From Gammaproteobacteria bacterium (GTDB lineage: Bacteria > Pseudomonadota > Gammaproteobacteria > GCA-001735895), in NCBI GenBank assembly GCA_003645435.1, contig QNFD01000109.1, positions 1 to 7,968 on the forward strand: a stretch of 7,968 nucleotides of DNA, given 5' to 3'. Both the position numbers and the translations under genes were made by a program. How positions within the stretch are numbered: the stretch's first letter is position 1; every line of letters starts with the position of its first letter. Below, in pieces: positions 5,578 through 7,968 of the stretch. The notes under the pieces were generated by a model. It did not search any database, had not been told where the DNA came from, and saw only the letters and a list, made by a program, of their open reading frames with translations.

Positions 5578-5867
5578 TAAATCTCGGTGATGCCATGCTG
5601 GCCGTCGATCAGCAAGATCGAATCAAGGACTTGCTCCTGTCGGCATATGCACAGGCCGGCAGCCCCGATGAAATGGCCGTATTTACCCGGCATGAATCGG
5701 AAGGCCGCCTTCATTGTGACGTCATGATTTACTTCTCCCCCATGTCGGCGAAGGTGGCAGAAGAGGTTAATGCGCGATCTTGCGAGAAACCATCGCCAAT
5801 CGGTCTGAGCCTGTTGGCTGGCTCTAAACAGTCCTGGTTGATACTGTTCCCGGAACTGGCTCGCTAA
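5559..5867 (+). CDS. Unrecognised 102-residue protein overlapping the acetyltransferase gene
   Basis: I do not assign a family. The product starts MRNWFLINLGDAMLAVDQQDRIKDLL and contains DEMAVFTRHESEGRLHCDVMIYFSP (residues 37-61), then a polar stretch and KPSPIGLSLLAGSKQSWLILFPELAR. It looks like a small soluble alpha/beta protein without signal peptide or membrane span. ATG 5559 is preferred over the in-frame GTG 5532 because GGAG at 5550-5553 lies five bases upstream. It overlaps the acetyltransferase by 19 bases, which argues for translational coupling and a shared operon with the acetyltransferase and perhaps speB. A long hairpin covers its stop codon. Confidence 0.75.
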   Translation: MRNWFLINLGDAMLAVDQQDRIKDLLLSAYAQAGSPDEMAVFTRHESEGRLHCDVMIYFSPMSAKVAEEVNARSCEKPSPIGLSLLAGSKQSWLILFPELAR

Positions 5868-5883
5868 CGCCAGTCCCGGAACA
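5845..5883 (+). terminator. Long hairpin across the end of the 102-residue gene
   Basis: The arm 5845-5860 pairs with 5869-5883 around an 8-base loop. TGTTCC matches GGAACA, GGA matches TCC, and CTGGC matches GCCAG, with one C-C mismatch and one bulged A. The TAA stop sits in the loop. The octamer CCCGGAAC occurs in both arms (5849-5856 and 5875-5882). No T-run follows, so it may be a processing or attenuation structure between this gene and the next start rather than a true terminator. Confidence 0.45.
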
Positions 5884-5904
5884 TACTGAAATGGAGAATT
5901 ACAG

Positions 5905-5979
5905 ATGTCTCAACCAGTTTACGCACTCAACCTCTTCAACATCAACGTCTCGAACAAGGACGAAGCCGAGCTCACGTGA
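5905..5979 (+). pseudogene. 5' remnant of a DUF1330-like gene, cut after about 20 codons
   Basis: A strong ribosome site, GGAGA at 5893-5897, precedes ATG 5905. The frame reads MSQPVYALNLFNINVSNKDE and then AELT before TGA at 5977-5979, 24 codons in all. The first 20 residues resemble the conserved start of DUF1330-type (dimeric alpha-beta barrel) proteins, which normally continue for about 95 residues with an E-Y-x-x-Y segment; nothing like that follows. The frame runs eight bases into the 3' end of the convergent permease gene. The likely reading is a gene whose body was removed when the permease-LysR module arrived or when a deletion joined the two. A genuine 24-residue peptide is the alternative. 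Confidence 0.6.
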
Positions 5980-6997
5980 TCCAGTCGTAGAGCCAGCCAA
6001 CCGCTAGCGAGCCGATTGCCGCCAGTAACAGGTAAAGTGCGAACGGCTTGATTCTAAGAACCGGAAAAATGGCGATTGCACCCCAGATACTAACCACGCT
6101 ACCCGAAACCAGGAAAGCCATTGCGGCGCCTGGCGACATTCCATGATCGATCAGGCCGCGGGTAAGCGGTAGCGCGGCATAGCCATCGAGGTAGGCGGGT
6201 GATCCGACAATTACCGCCAGTGGAACGGCCCATACCGACTGCTGACCCAGGTAATCCGCGAGCGCCTGCGGCTCCAGATGCGCCTGCATCTGGTACTCGG
6301 CCGCAAACGCCAGGCCCAGGCAGATTACAATCAATTTGGTCATCGCCCAGAGCTCAGCGTTGAATTGCTTTATTCTTTCCGCATCGTCCCAGATGGCGTA
6401 CTCAATATGAGCCGATGAACAGTGGACCTGTTTTCCTAGCGTCGCCGCGAGACCCTTTTCGCGCAGTGGAGACAGTATCCATGACCTGCTGGAAATTGCG
6501 GTGGTGATCATTCCGCCGAACAACCCTAGCAGCAGCGCCGCAACGGTCTTGGCAATGGCGAACTGGAAACCCAGGGTCGCCGCCGTCACCGAAAACATGG
6601 CGGGATCGGTAACCGGTGACGACAACCAGAAGGCCATCACCGGGGCGAGCGGCACGCCGGATGACAGCAGGCCCGCCATCAACGGCAATACGGTTACACC
6701 ACAGACAGGCGTGATCGCACCAATCGCCGACGCCGCGAGAATGGCCCTGAGTTGATTTCCTTCGAAGGCCTGCCTTATGCGTCCACCCGCGCCACTTGCG
6801 TTTACCCATGCCGATATGAGAATGCCGAGAATGACCAGCGGCGATACCTCGAGCATGCCCATGAGCACGAAAGCGACGGTATCCGCGAACTGGAAGGGCC
6901 ACAGGAACGCGGCCAGCAGGCTCCCGCTAACCCCCAGAATGGCCAATTTGTGCCTCCGCCAGAGGACAGGGTTGATCACATTGCCTGCTTCGTTCAT
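5972..6997 (-). CDS. DUF318 / ArsP-type permease
   Basis: This 341-residue inner-membrane protein is of the permease family that includes YraQ and the organoarsenical exporter ArsP. The substrate here is unknown, but efflux of a metal or metalloid compound is the general expectation. Hydrophobic segments lie at about 17-33, 40-64, 84-112, 115-130, 140-168, 217-234, 254-272, 287-311 and 317-338, with a charged cytoplasmic loop at about 169-212. The first half carries TPVCGVTVLPLMAGLLSSGVPLAPVMAFWLSSPVTDP (96-132). The second half carries LPLTRGLIDHGMSPGAAMAFLVSGSV (276-301), visibly a repeat of the same unit. Only one cysteine (C99) remains in the first motif, where ArsP proteins often have C-x-C. 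ATG 6997 has GAAGAGA just upstream. It diverges from a LysR gene, its probable regulator. Confidence 0.82.
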   Translation of the reverse strand: MNEAGNVINPVLWRRHKLAILGVSGSLLAAFLWPFQFADTVAFVLMGMLEVSPLVILGILISAWVNASGAGGRIRQAFEGNQLRAILAASAIGAITPVCGVTVLPLMAGLLSSGVPLAPVMAFWLSSPVTDPAMFSVTAATLGFQFAIAKTVAALLLGLFGGMITTAISSRSWILSPLREKGLAATLGKQVHCSSAHIEYAIWDDAERIKQFNAELWAMTKLIVICLGLAFAAEYQMQAHLEPQALADYLGQQSVWAVPLAVIVGSPAYLDGYAALPLTRGLIDHGMSPGAAMAFLVSGSVVSIWGAIAIFPVLRIKPFALYLLLAAIGSLAVGWLYDWIT

Positions 6998-7075
6998 CTA
7001 TCTCTTCGCTGGTAATCGCGGCCCATAATGGCATAATCAGGTGTTTTTAAAAATTGAATAATAGTCATAACAAAT
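6998..7075. promoter_or_regulatory. Divergent control region between the permease and second lysR
   Basis: In this 78-base A+T-rich gap CATAAT occurs twice in tandem (7024-7029 and 7032-7037), and CATAAC appears again at 7066-7071, next to the lysR start. The arrangement fits a LysR autoregulation and activation site, but I find no promoter with two convincing boxes on either strand. Confidence 0.4.
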
Positions 7076-7957
7076 ATGAGTATTTCTAATAACTCTGAAA
7101 GCACGGCAAAACTCGACAGCGAACTGCTTCGAACCTTTCTGGCAGTGGCAGAAAGCGGCAGTTTCAGCAAAGGCGCGGTTCGCATCTTCCGTTCGCAATC
7201 GGCGGTGAGCCTGCAAGTAAAACAGCTGGAAGATATATTAGGCCACCGGGTTTTTCAGCGGCAGGCACGCGGCGTGAAACTAACCCCCATCGGAGAACAA
7301 TTACGCCCTAGCGCGCAGAAAGTTGTTGGCCTTCTGGACGAAACCATTGGGCAATTGAGGTCAAATCCATTGCAGGGATCGATTCGTATCGCAATCCCCG
7401 ACGAGTATGGAGACAACCTACTGCCCGGGGTGATAGCTCAATTCGCCCGCAACCATCCCCAGGTCGAGCTTTCGGTACGCTGCAGCTTTAGCGCGAACTT
7501 CCCCGTGGCATTGGCGAGAAATGAAATCGACCTGGCGGTTCATGCCGTCGAGTCCACGGGCAACAATATGCAGGTGTTGCGAAAAGAGAAAACTTACTGG
7601 GTGACTTCGAACAACCACATGGTCCACCAGCATAATCCAGTTCCGGTGGCGCTGTTTGATCGGGATTGTTGGTGGCGTGATCGAGCGCTTGAAGCATTGA
7701 GTAAATCAGGCAAGCAGCACCAGGTAGTTTTCAGCAGCGAAAGCGTTACTGGCATCACCGCCGCGGTTTGTGCCGGTGTTGCCGTTGGTATGGTGGGTGA
7801 AAATTCATTACGCAATGAGTTTCGAATTTTATCGGCAAAGGATGGATTTCCTGCAATGCAGGATTCGATACTCGTTCTCGAACATCGCGAAGGCATTAGC
7901 GACGCCGTTTCGCGGGCGATGAGCCGCGCCATAAGAGGCGCGTTCGGCAAGGGCTGA
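7076..7957 (+). CDS. LysR-family transcriptional regulator, divergent from the permease
   Basis: This is a complete 293-residue LysR protein. The winged HTH spans about 13-72 (LDSELLRTFLAVAESGSFSKGAVRIFRSQSAVSLQVKQLEDILG), followed by the effector domain from about 95, where GSIRIAIPDEYGDNLLPGVIAQFARNHPQVEL is the conserved opening and NEIDLAVHAVES the first lobe. It belongs to a different branch from the regulator at 2931-3815; effector-domain similarity is low. The start at ATG 7076 gives a short polar extension (MSISNNSESTAK) before the HTH. The ribosome site there is poor, and no later ATG precedes the HTH. It likely controls the permease across the 78-base gap. The ligand is unknown; in such pairs it is often the transported compound or a related stress signal. 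Confidence 0.92.
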   Translation: MSISNNSESTAKLDSELLRTFLAVAESGSFSKGAVRIFRSQSAVSLQVKQLEDILGHRVFQRQARGVKLTPIGEQLRPSAQKVVGLLDETIGQLRSNPLQGSIRIAIPDEYGDNLLPGVIAQFARNHPQVELSVRCSFSANFPVALARNEIDLAVHAVESTGNNMQVLRKEKTYWVTSNNHMVHQHNPVPVALFDRDCWWRDRALEALSKSGKQHQVVFSSESVTGITAAVCAGVAVGMVGENSLRNEFRILSAKDGFPAMQDSILVLEHREGISDAVSRAMSRAIRGAFGKG

Positions 7958-7968
7958 ACCGTTACAGA

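Noticed and set aside
6402..6902. 166-codon frame on the permease strand in another reading frame
   Set aside because: Arg/His-rich shadow of the permease coding sequence; the permease frame has clear membrane segments and motifs.

Overview
The window looks like gammaproteobacterial chromosome, probably from an environmental or marine lineage. The evidence is an integron-type attC site, GFA-family and toxin-antitoxin genes beside it, an E. coli-like agmatinase, a MarC protein and two LysR regulators. The species cannot be named from the sequence. Base composition changes along the window: the first ~2.1 kb and the 2.8-2.9 kb intergenic region are visibly A+T richer than the speB, permease and second lysR blocks. 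This fits acquired DNA at the left end. No tRNA, rRNA, transposase, integrase or CRISPR array was seen.

Region 1 (1-1132) is integron cassette material. A RelE/HigB-like toxin (60-359) and its HI1420-like HTH antitoxin (365-646) end directly in a well-formed attC site (641-706). That site folds into one long hairpin with extrahelical bases on one arm. Past the attC lies a GFA-family zinc protein (725-1132) with a TTG start. No second attC was found, so this appears to be the end of the array or a cassette that has lost its recombination site.

Region 2 (1141-2116) holds an unrecognised 113-residue protein and a MarC-family membrane protein separated by one base, so they are probably translated together. 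A strong hairpin covers the marC stop codon.

Region 3 (2144-3815) holds a second, unrelated-looking GFA protein and a DUF1059-like small protein, both on the minus strand and probably one transcript. A LysR regulator diverges from them. The shared intergenic region carries a good minus-strand promoter with a palindrome between its -35 and -10, plus two further repeat pairs.

Region 4 (3963-5979) holds agmatinase (speB), a RimJ/RimL-type GNAT acetyltransferase, an unrecognised 102-residue protein and the first 24 codons of what looks like a DUF1330 gene. The DUF1330 remnant stops abruptly where the next module begins.

Region 5 (5972-7957) is a divergent pair: a DUF318/ArsP-type permease on the minus strand and a second LysR regulator on the plus strand. 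This is a typical regulator-target arrangement. Its left edge meets the broken DUF1330 frame, which suggests a recombination junction near 5964-5974.

The clearest unusual signals are the attC-bounded TA cassette, the truncated DUF1330 frame and several hairpins over gene ends. No fully new system is demonstrated.
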